The notes: a model not told the origin generated them from the letters alone. A stretch of 64,000 bases of DNA from Acidimicrobiaceae bacterium (GCA_028819005.1 JAPPMP010000009.1:7347-71346); one strand, 5' to 3'; positions 1-10,696 are shown, counted from the first letter of the stretch. Numbers and translations: made by a program.

Positions 1-239
1 CTGGGCACCTCCGACAGGTCACCGGCCGCTCGGACGCAAGCGGGCCACCCGATCCGGGTGCAGGACGGCGACTCGCTGCCGTCACCGGCCGCTCGGGCGC
101 ATGCGGGCCGCTCGGGCCACGGCCCCGCAAATCAAGCCGTTCGCACGCAGAAATCCTCTGCCTGTTCGCGGGGCCCCTAAGGTTTGGGGTCGATTGCTGC
201 CAACATGGGCGACTCAGTCGATGAGCGAGGAGCGGAGCA

Positions 240-1448
240 TTGCCAGGACCACTTGAGGGTGTGCGAATCGTCGAGCTTGGAGTGTGGGTCGCGGGCCCCG
301 CCGCGGGGGGAATCCTGGCGGACTGGGGCGCGGATGTGATCAAGATCGAGCCTCTCAGCGGCGACCCGGCCCGCACCTTCCAAACCATGCTCGGCGGTGA
401 CATGCCGACCAATCCGGTGTTCGAACTAGACAACCGTTCCAAGCGGAGCATCGCTTTGGACATATCAGACGACGAAGGCCTGGCGATCGCCAAGGAACTC
501 ATCGCGCAAGCCGATGTATTCGTCACGAACGTGCGCCTCGCCGGACTCGAACGTCTCGGCTTGGACCATGAGACTCTGCTCGCCGAACATCGGAGGCTGG
601 TGTACGCAGCGATCACCGGGTTCGGGCTCGAGGGGCCTGACAAGGACCGCGCGGCATACGACATCGCCGCTTTCTGGGCACGGTCCGGGATTGCCCACAT
701 GCTCACCCCGCCGGGAAGCGACCCGCCCTTTCAACGCGGCGGCATGGGCGATCACAACGCCGGTATGGCAGCCGCTGCTGCTGTTTGCGCCGCGCTGTAC
801 AGCCGCGAACGCACGGGCCGGGGCCAACTGTGCTCAACCTCATTGTTCCGCACCGGCATCTATACGATCAGCTTCGACCTGTCGGTGACGGTGGGTTGGG
901 GACTCACGCTGGGAGTGGGCAGCCGGGAGACCATGCACAACCCGACCACCAACAACTACGTGACCAGCGACAACAAACGCTTCTGGGTGGTCGGTCTCGA
1001 AGCAAACCGGCACTGGCCGCCACTGGCGCGAGCCGTGGGACGCCCAGAATGGATCACCGACGAACGATTCGCCACAGCTGCTGACAGGGCGAGGAACGGG
1101 CCTGAGTTGATCGGAGAGCTCGACAAAATCTTTGTGACAAGGACGCTGGCCGAGTGGGCGGAGATATTCGCCTCAGAGCCGGACTTCTTCTGGGCGCCGG
1201 TGCAATCGCCCGACGACCTCCTCGCCGATCCCCAGTTCCATGCCGCGGGGGCGCTCGTGGAGGTTCCCGACGAGTCCGCGACCACCTCGATGATCGCCAC
1301 GCCGGTCGATTTCGACGGCACTCCCTGGGCGCCCCGCTGCCTGGCGCCCAAACTCGGAGAGCACACCGTGGAGATACTCGACAGCTTGGGGCGTCTTGAC
1401 GATGTGGAATCTCTGGCTGCTCGTGGCGTGGTAGGCGTCCTCGCATGA
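240..1448 (+). CDS. CaiB/BaiF-type class III CoA-transferase
   Basis: 402 aa ORF, PLEGVRIVELGVWVAGPAAGGILADWGADVIKIEP N-terminus typical of family III CoA-transferases; TTG start preceded by GAGGAG. Confidence 0.9.
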   Translation: MPGPLEGVRIVELGVWVAGPAAGGILADWGADVIKIEPLSGDPARTFQTMLGGDMPTNPVFELDNRSKRSIALDISDDEGLAIAKELIAQADVFVTNVRLAGLERLGLDHETLLAEHRRLVYAAITGFGLEGPDKDRAAYDIAAFWARSGIAHMLTPPGSDPPFQRGGMGDHNAGMAAAAAVCAALYSRERTGRGQLCSTSLFRTGIYTISFDLSVTVGWGLTLGVGSRETMHNPTTNNYVTSDNKRFWVVGLEANRHWPPLARAVGRPEWITDERFATAADRARNGPELIGELDKIFVTRTLAEWAEIFASEPDFFWAPVQSPDDLLADPQFHAAGALVEVPDESATTSMIATPVDFDGTPWAPRCLAPKLGEHTVEILDSLGRLDDVESLAARGVVGVLA

Positions 1449-2620
1449 CCTGTGGGCGGGCAATGGGCCCATTTCTTGCGGTTCTGTGCCTCTGTTGTCT
1501 GACAGCTTCGGCCTGTAGCAGCCCCGCGGACGATCTCCGGATCGACGCGGCGGCCACGACGACAACGAACACAGCGCACACGCCCACAAGCGCTGCGGAC
1601 TCCGAGGTCGAGACAACGCTCGGCGCGATCGCCGACCACGCCGAAACGGCCGAGAACACCGGTCTGGATACCAGCCCCGGCAGCAGTACCAGCACGACCC
1701 TGGTGAGCACCGGCGACAACACCAGCACAACCCTGGTGAGCCCCGGCGACAACACCAGTACCACGACCGCCGGTGGCGACGCCAACACCACGACCGCCAG
1801 CCCGAGCACCACGACCGCCGGTGGCGACGCCAACACCACGACCACATCTGCATCTACAACCACTGCCGCGCCTGTTGAGGCAGTTGTCTCACCCTGGCCA
1901 CAGGACCCGCGAGCAACTGACGATCGCGAATGGACGGTGAGGATCGAAACCTCTTGGAGCCACGACACCGACGCCTTCACACAAGGGCTTGAGACCCGCG
2001 ACGGGATCACCTACGAGAGCACGGGGCTCTACGGCGAGTCGCGGCTGCGCGCACTCGACGGCGCCGAGGAATTGCGCTCGGTTGCGATCGACTCCAACCT
2101 GTTCGGCGAAGGTCTGACTCTGGTCGGCGAGGAGATCATCCAGCTCAGCTGGCGCGAGGGGCGGGCATTGCGCTGGGACCGTGGGACCTTCGAGCCGCTC
2201 GGCGAGTTCCGCTACGAGGGCGAGGGTTGGGGTATCTGCTGGGACCAGGTTGGTTCACGCCTGCTTATGAGTGACGGCACGGCCACGCTGACACACCGGA
2301 ACCATGACGACTTCAGAGTTGTGGCCACGACGACGGTCGTCCGCGACGGCGAACCGGTCCGCCGAATCAACGAACTCGAGTGCGTAGAGGGGCTGGTGGT
2401 CGCCAACATCTGGATGACCGACGAGATCATCGTCTTCGATCCCGATTCAGGCGACGTGCTCGTGTCGATCGACGCTGCGCCGCTCGCTGCCGAAGCCGGC
2501 ATTTCAGCCGATGAGACCCATGCGGTGCTCAACGGAGTGGCATACCGGGGGGACGGCAAGTGGATTCTCGGCGGCAAGAACTGGCCCTTGCAGTTCCTGG
2601 TCACGCTCACCGTCGACTGA
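1445..2620 (+). CDS. Secreted lipoprotein with Thr/Ser-rich tandem-repeat linker and glutaminyl-peptide cyclotransferase (glutamine cyclotransferase) domain
   Basis: Lipobox-like LTASAC; linker repeats STTLVSxGDNT / TTAGGDANTT; C-terminal motifs FTQGLE..YESTGLYG, INELECVEGLVVANIWMTDEI, LNGVAYRGDGKWILGGKNWP. Confidence 0.75.
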   Translation: MTCGRAMGPFLAVLCLCCLTASACSSPADDLRIDAAATTTTNTAHTPTSAADSEVETTLGAIADHAETAENTGLDTSPGSSTSTTLVSTGDNTSTTLVSPGDNTSTTTAGGDANTTTASPSTTTAGGDANTTTTSASTTTAAPVEAVVSPWPQDPRATDDREWTVRIETSWSHDTDAFTQGLETRDGITYESTGLYGESRLRALDGAEELRSVAIDSNLFGEGLTLVGEEIIQLSWREGRALRWDRGTFEPLGEFRYEGEGWGICWDQVGSRLLMSDGTATLTHRNHDDFRVVATTTVVRDGEPVRRINELECVEGLVVANIWMTDEIIVFDPDSGDVLVSIDAAPLAAEAGISADETHAVLNGVAYRGDGKWILGGKNWPLQFLVTLTVD

Positions 2621-3074
2621 AGTCGTCGCTTCAATGGGGCTATCAGTCGTCGCTGTCGATCGGCTCGTAACCAGCCACGTCGTGGTGGGGAGTGTCCCAG
2701 TCATAGCGCAGTGTCGGGGCAGTCGGGGCAGTCGGAGGCAACGGCCCGCCATAGCCGAGCGCAGCGCAGCTCTGCTGTCCGTACAACCGAAAAGGCCCAG
2801 TCCGGTGACTATCTCGGAGATCTCGATGCGGACAGCAGCCATTGCAGGCGCCTCTGAACCTCAACGGGTTTGCCGTCAAGGTTCTGGTGTGCGCCCGCGC
2901 TGAGGGACGTGGAAGCGCTGTGTTTGCAGCTATCGGACAACTGAACTCCCGTGCCAGGCGAATCTTAGGCGCCGGTGCTGCGACTTCAGCAGTGTCACAC
3001 ACCCTGATCATGATTGGGTTCCCTCGCGATCCGGGTTGGGCCGCCATCACCACCGACATCAATCGGAGACCAAG

Positions 3075-3845
3075 ATGGCTCAATCCGTATCCACCTCATC
3101 TCTCGGCCGTCGAGCGCTCTCGCTCAACTGCGGCGTTGCCGCCTTGGCCGATGAGATTGTCGCCATTCCCCCGCCGCCTGGCATCAACCCGAACCCCTAC
3201 GGGCCTCTGGTGGGCGTGCGCTGCGGTCCTGCAGTGCAAGCTGTCGCTTACCCCCTCGCAGCGCGATTGGTCGACTGCGACCCCGGCGACACTCGGATAG
3301 CCATCGTCGTCAGCCGAACTGAGGCGCCACAGATCGTTGATCCCCTCAGAGGCCGACCGATGACCATCGAGGTGGAACTCGGCCCCGCAGTCGACGTCGG
3401 GCGACGAGTGCTGGGAATGGAGACGCCGAACGAGCCGACCTCCCCGACCGACGTGCTCGACGTGTACTGGCTTGACGGGATTATCAGTTCGGCGCTGCGA
3501 TCAGGGCCGGAGAAACCGCACAGCTGGGCGTCGGTCTCGGTGCTTCACCCTCTGACGGACCAGATGATTGAACCCTGGCGACTCCGCAATCGACGATTGA
3601 GGCTTCCCCTGGGTTGGGACGCCTTTCGCCATCGTGCCTCCAACACCAGCTCACCGTGGCCTGGAATGGACCCGTCGATCGCGGGATGGCTCGACGATGG
3701 ATCGTTCGCCCGATGGTGTCTCGCCGACCTGCCCGACAAGGACGCCATTCTCGACGATCTTCGCGACCTCTTGGAGCCTTCGGTGATGGCTTGCATCGAT
3801 GAAGCTCTGGCTCCTCCCGGCGAGTGGATCAGGCGATGGCTCTGA
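3075..3845 (+). CDS. Hypothetical protein
   Basis: ORF coding from ATG MAQSVSTSSLGRR; no family recognised. Confidence 0.5.
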   Translation: MAQSVSTSSLGRRALSLNCGVAALADEIVAIPPPPGINPNPYGPLVGVRCGPAVQAVAYPLAARLVDCDPGDTRIAIVVSRTEAPQIVDPLRGRPMTIEVELGPAVDVGRRVLGMETPNEPTSPTDVLDVYWLDGIISSALRSGPEKPHSWASVSVLHPLTDQMIEPWRLRNRRLRLPLGWDAFRHRASNTSSPWPGMDPSIAGWLDDGSFARWCLADLPDKDAILDDLRDLLEPSVMACIDEALAPPGEWIRRWL

Positions 3846-3936
3846 GCGGCGTTGGACAAACCGAGCGTGAAGCGTTGCGAACAGCGGTTGTTCTGGCATC
3901 CTTGAGCACGGTGTTTCGCTACCTTCGAGGACTTCT

Positions 3937-4416
3937 GTGAGCTACAAGCCCGGCGACCGCGTCGTCTACCCGCACCATGGCGCAGCCGTTATCGAGAAGA
4001 AGGAGAAGCGCACCGCTTTCGGCGAGGAGCGGGACTATCTGGTACTCCGTATGGCGCACGGCGATCTCGTCCTGTCGGTACCTGTCGACAAGGTCGAACA
4101 GGTCGGAATGCGTTGGCCCATTTCGACCGAGGACGTCGAAGATCTATTCGAGGTGCTGGCCAAGCGCGACGTAAGAGAACCGGCCAACTGGTCACGGCGC
4201 TTCAAGAATCACCAAGAGAAGCTGAAGTCCGGCGACGTTTACCAGGTCGCCGAGGTGGTTCGCAACCTTGCGCTGCGCGATCACGCGAAGGGGCTGTCGG
4301 CGGGCGAGAAGTCGCTCTACACGAAGGCCCGCACAGTGCTCATTTCGGAATTGGCCTTCGCCCTTGACGTTGACGAGGAAGTCGCCACGACCCGCGTCGA
4401 CAACGCCCTCGTCTGA
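3937..4416 (+). CDS. carD: CarD-like transcriptional regulator
   Basis: 159 aa; YKPGDRVVYPHHGAAVIEKKEKR and DYLVLRMAHGDLVLSVPVDKVEQVGMR, typical CarD/RID domain. Confidence 0.92.
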   Translation: MSYKPGDRVVYPHHGAAVIEKKEKRTAFGEERDYLVLRMAHGDLVLSVPVDKVEQVGMRWPISTEDVEDLFEVLAKRDVREPANWSRRFKNHQEKLKSGDVYQVAEVVRNLALRDHAKGLSAGEKSLYTKARTVLISELAFALDVDEEVATTRVDNALV

Positions 4417-4550
4417 TCACGACCGCAGCCGCGATCTGCCGCAACCGCGATCAACCGCAGCCGCGATCTGCCGCAGCCGCGATCTGCCGCAGCCGCGATC
4501 AACCGCAGCCGCGATCTGCCGCGACCGGGGCCTCGATCAACCGCGGCGGC
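4417..4550. repeat. Short tandem repeat (GATCTGCCGCAGCCGC-like, ~16 bp unit) downstream of carD
   Basis: Repeated GATC(TGCCG/AACCG)CAGCCGC units visible in sequence. Confidence 0.85.
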
Positions 4551-4573
4551 GCTTTCCCTTTCAGCGCGAGCGG

Positions 4574-5536
4574 CTAGGCGCTGCTGTGCAGCGTCGCCAT
4601 TCTATGACCGAGCCTCGGCAAGAACTCTTCAGTGTGGCACCGCAGCTGCTGGTCTACCATCGCCGGTTCGAGCCCACTCACGTGGATTCGCACGTTGACG
4701 GTGTCGCAATCGGCTGCGGTCAAGAAATCGGCGAGCATGTCAGCGGCTTCTTCGCCGTTGGAGGCGGCGATCAATTGATCGCCGTCCCAGTTCTTCATTG
4801 CACGATCGGGCGCATAGCTGCGGTAATGCGCCATCTGTTCGGCCATCTGTTCAGTGGGAGGATCGCCGATCCAGACCCGTCGAATGGCGATCCGCGGGCC
4901 TGAACCTCCGGCTTCGCGGTAGATGTCGCCAAGCCGGGCCGTGACCTCGGCGGTCTGCAGGCTGTCGTAGAGAACACCGAGGTTGAGCGCTGCGGCCCGA
5001 CGCACCGCGGCCGGGCTCTGGGCGGCGACAACCATGGGCAGCGGATTGTCGGCCGTGCGAGCGACGGCCCGGTCCGCTCCCAAGGGCGAAGCGTCCTGAC
5101 CGCGAAGGGCATTCACGACCCTCGGCAGAGCTTGTTTGAACCGTTCGACGATTTCGTCGAACGGCACCTCGGCAAGTTCAAAGTCGACCCGGAGCGCACC
5201 CGCCGCGAACCCGGCGCCGACTCGACCCGGATACGCGGCGTCGAGCCATGCCAACTCCTCGGCAATGAGCGCATAGGGCCGCATCGGCAACAGCAACGGA
5301 CAGGGTGCCGCCCAGCCGCTCGGCATCGACCCGAGCAGCAACCCCGCAAGCTGAATCGGGTTGGGCAGATAGCCAGGGAAGTTGGCGTGGTGCTCGCTCA
5401 CCATCACCCCGTCGTAGCCGGCCGAGACAGCCGCCTCCGCCTGACTGCGAATCAACTCGACCTGCTCGCAAGGCGCGACGTCGTGCGGGTACAGCCGCAG
5501 CGACACCGACCCCGAGGCAAGTGGCTCAGAGAGCAT
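4574..5536 (-). CDS. LLM-class (luciferase-like) flavin/F420-dependent oxidoreductase
   Basis: MLSEPLASGSVSLRLYPHD..VSEHHANFPGYLPNPIQLAGLL; start assigned at internal Met. Confidence 0.8.
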   Translation of the reverse strand: MLSEPLASGSVSLRLYPHDVAPCEQVELIRSQAEAAVSAGYDGVMVSEHHANFPGYLPNPIQLAGLLLGSMPSGWAAPCPLLLPMRPYALIAEELAWLDAAYPGRVGAGFAAGALRVDFELAEVPFDEIVERFKQALPRVVNALRGQDASPLGADRAVARTADNPLPMVVAAQSPAAVRRAAALNLGVLYDSLQTAEVTARLGDIYREAGGSGPRIAIRRVWIGDPPTEQMAEQMAHYRSYAPDRAMKNWDGDQLIAASNGEEAADMLADFLTAADCDTVNVRIHVSGLEPAMVDQQLRCHTEEFLPRLGHRMATLHSSA

Positions 5537-5607
5537 TTCTGCCACCCGTAACTTGGCCACCCGTATATTGATCACCCATTTTTGCCATTGTCCGGTTTGT
5601 CGGACCT

Positions 5608-6759
5608 TCAGAGCCGTTCGATGATCGTTACGTTGGCTTGCCCCCCGCCTTCGCACATCGTCTGGAGTCCATAGCGGCCACCGGTGCGTTCGAGTTCGTG
5701 CAGCAAGGTGGTCATGAGCTTTGCTCCGGTGGCGCCGAGCGGATGGCCCAGCGCAATCGCCCCACCATTGACATTGACCCGTTCATGGGGGATGTCGTGC
5801 TCGACCATCCAAGCCATCGGCACACACGCGAAAGCCTCATTGCATTCGAACAGGTCAATGTCCGACACCAACATCTGAGTCTTCTCCAGGGCGTGGGCGG
5901 TCGCCGGGATGGGTCCGGTGAGCATGAGGACGGGGTCGTCGCCGCGCACGCTCATGTGGTGAATTCGGGCCCGGGGAGTGAGATTGTGGTCGTCAACGGC
6001 CCGTTGCGAGGCGATCAAAAGCGAGGCGGACGCGTCGCTGATCTGGCTGGAGACCGCGGCAGTCAAGCGTCCGCCCCCCACAAGCGGCTGAAGTTGAGCC
6101 ATCTTCTCGATACTGCCGCCACGACGAGGACCCTCATCGGTGACGCAGTCCCCAAGCGGCACAATCTCGGCGTCGAAGCGCCCCTCGTCAATGGCCCGAA
6201 TCGCACGCTCGTGGCTCTCAAGGGAGAACTCTTCCATTTCCGCGCGGGATATGTCCCATTTCTCGGCGATCAGCTCGGCCCCGCGGAACTGCGAGATTTT
6301 CTGGGTGCCGTACCGTTGGACCCAGCCGGTGGATCCGCTGAAGGGATCGTCGAAACCGAGCTCGGCGGCCAGTGTCATCGCCGACCCGATCGGGATCTGC
6401 GACATTTGCTGGACGCCGCCGGCGACAACAAGATCGGCGACGCCGGCCATCACCATCGTCGCCGCAAACGCCACCGCCTGTTGCCCCGAGCCGCACTGGC
6501 GGTCGACGGTGGTCCCCGGCACGTGGGTGGGAAGTCCCGCAGCGAGCCACGAGGTCCGGGCGATGTCACCGGCTTGCCCTCCAACCGAATCAACGTTGCC
6601 GAAGATGACATCCTCGACTGCCTCGGGATCGATCCCGGTCCGCTCGATCAGGGCGCTGATCGACGCCGCCCCCAGATCGGCCGGGTGGATGTGGGACAGT
6701 CCGCCGCCTCTTTTGCCGGTGGGCGTTCGAACAGCATCAACTATGTAGGCCTCTGACAT
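5608..6759 (-). CDS. Thiolase / acetyl-CoA C-acyltransferase family
   Basis: [51 protein letters not shown]. Confidence 0.9.
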   Translation of the reverse strand: MSEAYIVDAVRTPTGKRGGGLSHIHPADLGAASISALIERTGIDPEAVEDVIFGNVDSVGGQAGDIARTSWLAAGLPTHVPGTTVDRQCGSGQQAVAFAATMVMAGVADLVVAGGVQQMSQIPIGSAMTLAAELGFDDPFSGSTGWVQRYGTQKISQFRGAELIAEKWDISRAEMEEFSLESHERAIRAIDEGRFDAEIVPLGDCVTDEGPRRGGSIEKMAQLQPLVGGGRLTAAVSSQISDASASLLIASQRAVDDHNLTPRARIHHMSVRGDDPVLMLTGPIPATAHALEKTQMLVSDIDLFECNEAFACVPMAWMVEHDIPHERVNVNGGAIALGHPLGATGAKLMTTLLHELERTGGRYGLQTMCEGGGQANVTIIERL

Positions 6760-6779
6760 GCCTACATCCTGCCCCATCA

Positions 6780-6956
6780 GGGTTTGATCTCCACATTCGC
6801 CCGCAAGAGTCGGCCGACAATCACGGGATCGAGCCCAGAGAGGTTTGATCCCCACATTCGCCGCAAGAGACCCCAGAAGAGGGACAACACCTCGCGCTCG
6901 GCCAGCGGGATCCGTCTCATCTCCACATTCGCCCGCAAGAGACGCCCAGAAGAGGA
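6780..6956. repeat. Three degenerate direct repeats upstream of the thiolase gene
   Basis: GGTTTGATCTCCACATTCGCCCGCAAGAG-like copies; CCACATTCG occurs at 6791, 6852, 6923 (periods 61 and 71 bp). Confidence 0.75.
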
Positions 6957-7003
6957 ACTCGGAGCTCGACGGCGCTCACTCGGCGGCAGCCGTCCCGCAG
7001 CGG

Positions 7004-7804
7004 CTAGGTGGGCTTGCGGCCCAAGGTTGCGATCGAAGCGGGACTCATCATCACAAATCCCTCCGCACGGACCTGTTCCAGCGCCAATCGGCCGTCAGCT
7101 TCGTTTACAACTCCTGCGGTGACCATGTACGGGATCGCCCTCTCAAGTGCCAGGAACCACCACTCGCCGCTCGGCTCGTGTGGGCGCATGGCCCAGACAT
7201 CGCCCACAACGTCAAGGTCAACGAGACCGACGGCGCGCATCCGGTCAAGGGCCTGAAGCCCGAAGTTCGGATCGCGCCATTCGTCGAGGCTCCCCGCCGA
7301 CATGATCTGGTGGATCGTCTTGTACGGCTCAGGCAGTCCCTGTTCGCCGAAACCCAGAAAAGTGCCGTCCTCGATTACAAGCCAGCCGCCGGGCTTGAGC
7401 GCTTCGACGAGTTTGCCCACCACTTCGTCCCGACTCGGCACATGTTGGAGCACCGCGCGGGCATGGACGACGTCGAAATGCCCGCGAGGAAGTGAGTCGT
7501 TCTCGATGTCGTGTTCGCGGACGATCACGTTGGCGGGCATCTCCGCGTGAAACTGGAGATCGACGTCAGTCGACATCACCCGACCTGTGGAGCCCACCTT
7601 GTCTGCCATCCAAGCGCTGACGGATCCGGATCCGGCGCCGACTTCAAGGCAGTGCATGCCCTCGGCTATCCCGACCTGGTCCAGCAGCACGAAAGTCTTG
7701 GGGTCTCTGGCTTCGGCGAGCATCGACAGGCGGAGCCTTTCGATATCGACCTGGTCGTCTCTGGTTCGGTAACGCTTCTCAGGTTCGTAATCGTCTTCGG
7801 TCAT
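7004..7804 (-). CDS. Class I SAM-dependent methyltransferase
   Basis: GMHCLEVGAGSGSVSAWMADKVGSTGRVMSTDVD; HFDVVHARAVLQHV. Confidence 0.85.
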   Translation of the reverse strand: MTEDDYEPEKRYRTRDDQVDIERLRLSMLAEARDPKTFVLLDQVGIAEGMHCLEVGAGSGSVSAWMADKVGSTGRVMSTDVDLQFHAEMPANVIVREHDIENDSLPRGHFDVVHARAVLQHVPSRDEVVGKLVEALKPGGWLVIEDGTFLGFGEQGLPEPYKTIHQIMSAGSLDEWRDPNFGLQALDRMRAVGLVDLDVVGDVWAMRPHEPSGEWWFLALERAIPYMVTAGVVNEADGRLALEQVRAEGFVMMSPASIATLGRKPT

Positions 7805-7844
7805 CGCGGTTTCCTTCCTTCGGCGACGGGGCGCATGGTCCCTG

Positions 7845-8008
7845 CCTAGTCCTTGCTTGCTTCACGCCTGGTCCCTGCTCGGCCCCGGCCTAGTCCCTGC
7901 CTAGTCTTTGCTCGGTCTCTGCCTGGTCCCTGCCTAGTCCCTGCCTAGTCCCTGCCTAGTCTTTGCTCGGTCTCTGCCTGGTCCCTGCCTAGTCCTTGCT
8001 TGCTTCTC
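7845..8008. repeat. Tandem repeat block (CCTAGTCCCTG, ~11 bp unit, with longer internal duplications)
   Basis: Consecutive CCTAGTCCCTG units; block bounded at both ends by TAGTCCTTGCTTGCTTC. Confidence 0.85.
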
Positions 8009-8112
8009 GACCGGCTATTTTGCTCTTGCCTGATCCTTGTCGTATCTGCTCCTTGAGGCTGCGCAGGCTGCTGGGTTGGCGTAGACCTCAAGCACAAGGA
8101 AAGCTCTTGGCC

Positions 8113-9354
8113 ATGACCGCCGCAAACCACAACGCCGATAGGCCGACTGGACATGCGGCTGAGCAAGCCGCTTATCGGTCCGAAGTTCGGGCCTGGTACG
8201 ACGCAAACGCGACTCCCAAAGGTGAGGATTCGCCTTGGGAAACCAACGTTCATCGGGACCCGCGGGCCGCCCGTGAAAACTTCGAAGCGTCCAAGGCCTG
8301 GCAGGGTCGCTTGTTCGAGGCGGGTTATGCGGGGATCGCTTGGCCCGCAGAGTACGGAGGCGGAGGGGGCGAGTCCTGGATGACCCGAGTCGAGCGTGAA
8401 ATCTCGCTCGACTACGAGGAATGGGTCGGATTTGCGGGTGCCACCATTGCCATGCTCGGGCCGACATTGCTCCGCCACGGCAGCGAAGAGCAGAAGCGGG
8501 AGTTCCTTCCCAAACTGCTGTCCGCGGAGCTGACGTTCTGCCAACTCTTCAGCGAGCCCGGTGCCGGCAGCGACCTGGCCGCGCTCGCCACACGGGCCGA
8601 ACGGGACGGCGACGAGTTCATCGTCAACGGACAGAAGGTGTGGAACAGTTCCGCGCAGTTCTGCGACTGGGCATTCGCCCTGGTGCGCACAGACCCCGAC
8701 GCTCCCAAGCACAAGGGCATCACCTTCTTGTTGGTGGACATGTCGACGCCGGGAATCGAGGTTCGGCCGCTCGTGCAGATCAACCGGTCGGCGCACTTCA
8801 ATGAGGTTTTTCTGTCTGATGTCCGGGTGCCGGTCGCCAATGTCATCGGTGAAATCAATGAGGGCTGGCAGCCGGCTCGCACGGTGCTGTCCAACGAGTC
8901 CGCTTTCATTGCGGGTGCGCGCATCCCGACCCGCGCGAAGCTGATTGAACTGGCTGCTGACAAGGGCCGCCTCAGCGATCCCGTGACGCGTCAGGACCTC
9001 GCCGACTACTGGTGCCGAGAGATGATCTCAACTTGGATGGGAGAGCAGGTCCAGTACGCAATCCGACGCGGCGAGTCGCCGCCGCTGGACCCTGGGCTCA
9101 TCAAGTTGATGGCTTCGAGCAACAGGCGGCTGTCAGGTGACCTCGCCAGTCGGATCATGGGCGCGGAACTGGACGCGGGCAGCGGCGAGAGGGTCTTCTG
9201 GGCACAGATGGAACTGCTGGGCCGCTATTCGATCTCCATCGGTGGCGGCACCGACGAGGTTCTCAGGAACAACATCGGCGAGCGCTCATTGCAATTGCCC
9301 CGAGAACCCGGTTATGACAAGAATCAGCCATGGCGTGAAATCCCTCGCTCCTAG
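8113..9354 (+). CDS. Acyl-CoA dehydrogenase
   Basis: YAGIAWPAEYGG; FCQLFSEPGAGSDLAAL; SIGGGTDEVLRNNIGER; start at MTAANHN. Confidence 0.9.
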   Translation: MTAANHNADRPTGHAAEQAAYRSEVRAWYDANATPKGEDSPWETNVHRDPRAARENFEASKAWQGRLFEAGYAGIAWPAEYGGGGGESWMTRVEREISLDYEEWVGFAGATIAMLGPTLLRHGSEEQKREFLPKLLSAELTFCQLFSEPGAGSDLAALATRAERDGDEFIVNGQKVWNSSAQFCDWAFALVRTDPDAPKHKGITFLLVDMSTPGIEVRPLVQINRSAHFNEVFLSDVRVPVANVIGEINEGWQPARTVLSNESAFIAGARIPTRAKLIELAADKGRLSDPVTRQDLADYWCREMISTWMGEQVQYAIRRGESPPLDPGLIKLMASSNRRLSGDLASRIMGAELDAGSGERVFWAQMELLGRYSISIGGGTDEVLRNNIGERSLQLPREPGYDKNQPWREIPRS

Positions 9355-9447
9355 CCGAGCCGCGAGCCGACTGCCAGGACCAACTCAAGAACCCGGCTCT
9401 AGAACCCAATTCAAGAACCAGTTCAAGAACCAACCAAGGACTCCAGC

Positions 9448-10356
9448 GTGACTTCCCTCGAGAATCGAAGAATTGTGGTTGCCGGTTGCACCGGTCAGGT
9501 GGGCGAGCCGGTCGCAACAGCGTTGGCGGCATCGGGCAACGAAGTCCACGGGATTGCCCGCTTCAAGGATCCAGCCGCGCGCCGACGCATGGAGGCGGCC
9601 GGGGTGGTCTGCCACGCGGTCGACCTCACCGATCCCGACCTTGGGTCCGTGCCTGCCGAGGTCGACTATCTGCTCAACTTTGCGGTCGCCAAGACCGGCA
9701 GGTGGGACAAGGACCTCGCGGCCAACGCGGAAGCTGCCGGCCATCTGATGAGTCATCTGCGCAACGCGAGCGCCGTGTTGCACTGCTCCACCACCGCTGT
9801 CTACGCGCCGACCGGCGGTGAGCCGATGAGTGAGGACTCGGCGCTGGGCCGCGATCACCACCAGAACCTCCTGCCGACCTATTCGACGGCAAAGACCGCC
9901 GCCGAAGCGGTCGCTCGTTTCGCTGCTCGCGAGTTCTCTCTGCCGACAACCATCGCCCGGTTGTGCGTGCCCTATGGCGATGAGGGCGGCTGGCCGGCCT
10001 TTCACTTGATGATGGCCCTGGCGTCCCAGGCGATCCCCGTGCATCCCGACGGCTCGCGTTACAACCCGATCCATCACGACGACGTCATCGCGCAGGTTCC
10101 AGCCCTGCTCGACGCCGCGACCCTCGATACCACAACTCTCAACTGGGGCAGCGACGAGGTTGTGTCGGTCGAGGAGTGGACTCGCTACATCTGCGAGGTC
10201 GCCGCTGCGCCCGAGCCGGATTTCGAAGTGAGCGAGTTCACGATTCCGAGCGCGGTGATCGACGCCGACGCGGTTCGCAATGTCGTTGGTCCGTGCTCCG
10301 TTTCCTGGAAAGAGGGTTTCCGGCGACTCGCCGAGCGCACGGCAGCACACACCTAG
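9448..10356 (+). CDS. NAD(P)-dependent epimerase/dehydratase (SDR family)
   Basis: RRIVVAGCTGQVGEPVATAL; YSTAKTAAEAVARFAA. Confidence 0.8.
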   Translation: MTSLENRRIVVAGCTGQVGEPVATALAASGNEVHGIARFKDPAARRRMEAAGVVCHAVDLTDPDLGSVPAEVDYLLNFAVAKTGRWDKDLAANAEAAGHLMSHLRNASAVLHCSTTAVYAPTGGEPMSEDSALGRDHHQNLLPTYSTAKTAAEAVARFAAREFSLPTTIARLCVPYGDEGGWPAFHLMMALASQAIPVHPDGSRYNPIHHDDVIAQVPALLDAATLDTTTLNWGSDEVVSVEEWTRYICEVAAAPEPDFEVSEFTIPSAVIDADAVRNVVGPCSVSWKEGFRRLAERTAAHT

Positions 10357-10696
10357 ACGCTCCGAAGCAGTCGCCGGACTTACAGAAACGGCCGCCGGAA
10401 GATCTTGTTTGCGCGCTCTGTTCGCCGCGCTCCACATCCCGCTCTTGTTCGCCGCGCTCACCGGGCCGCTCGAACCACGGGCAGGACGCTCAGACCACGG
10501 GCGGACGCTCAGACCACGGCCTCGCGTTGCGAGCATGGGGATCTGCGGCCTATTCACTCGGCGTCTGAGCAGCAGTCCCGCGAGTGGCTGCCGGCGCCGT
10601 GTCTCAACCGCGCGGCGCAGCGATAGCCTGTTAACGCACCGGGCCATGTGGACGACACGGACGTTGGACACCATCCCCGCTGCCGGAGCACTCCCG

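Noticed and set aside
2504-3083. Possible frameshifted small gene on the minus strand (MAAVRIEISEIVTGLGLFG... and ...YDWDTPHHDVAGYEPIDSDD)
   Set aside because: Protein-like segments in two frames but no recognisable family; too weak to call.
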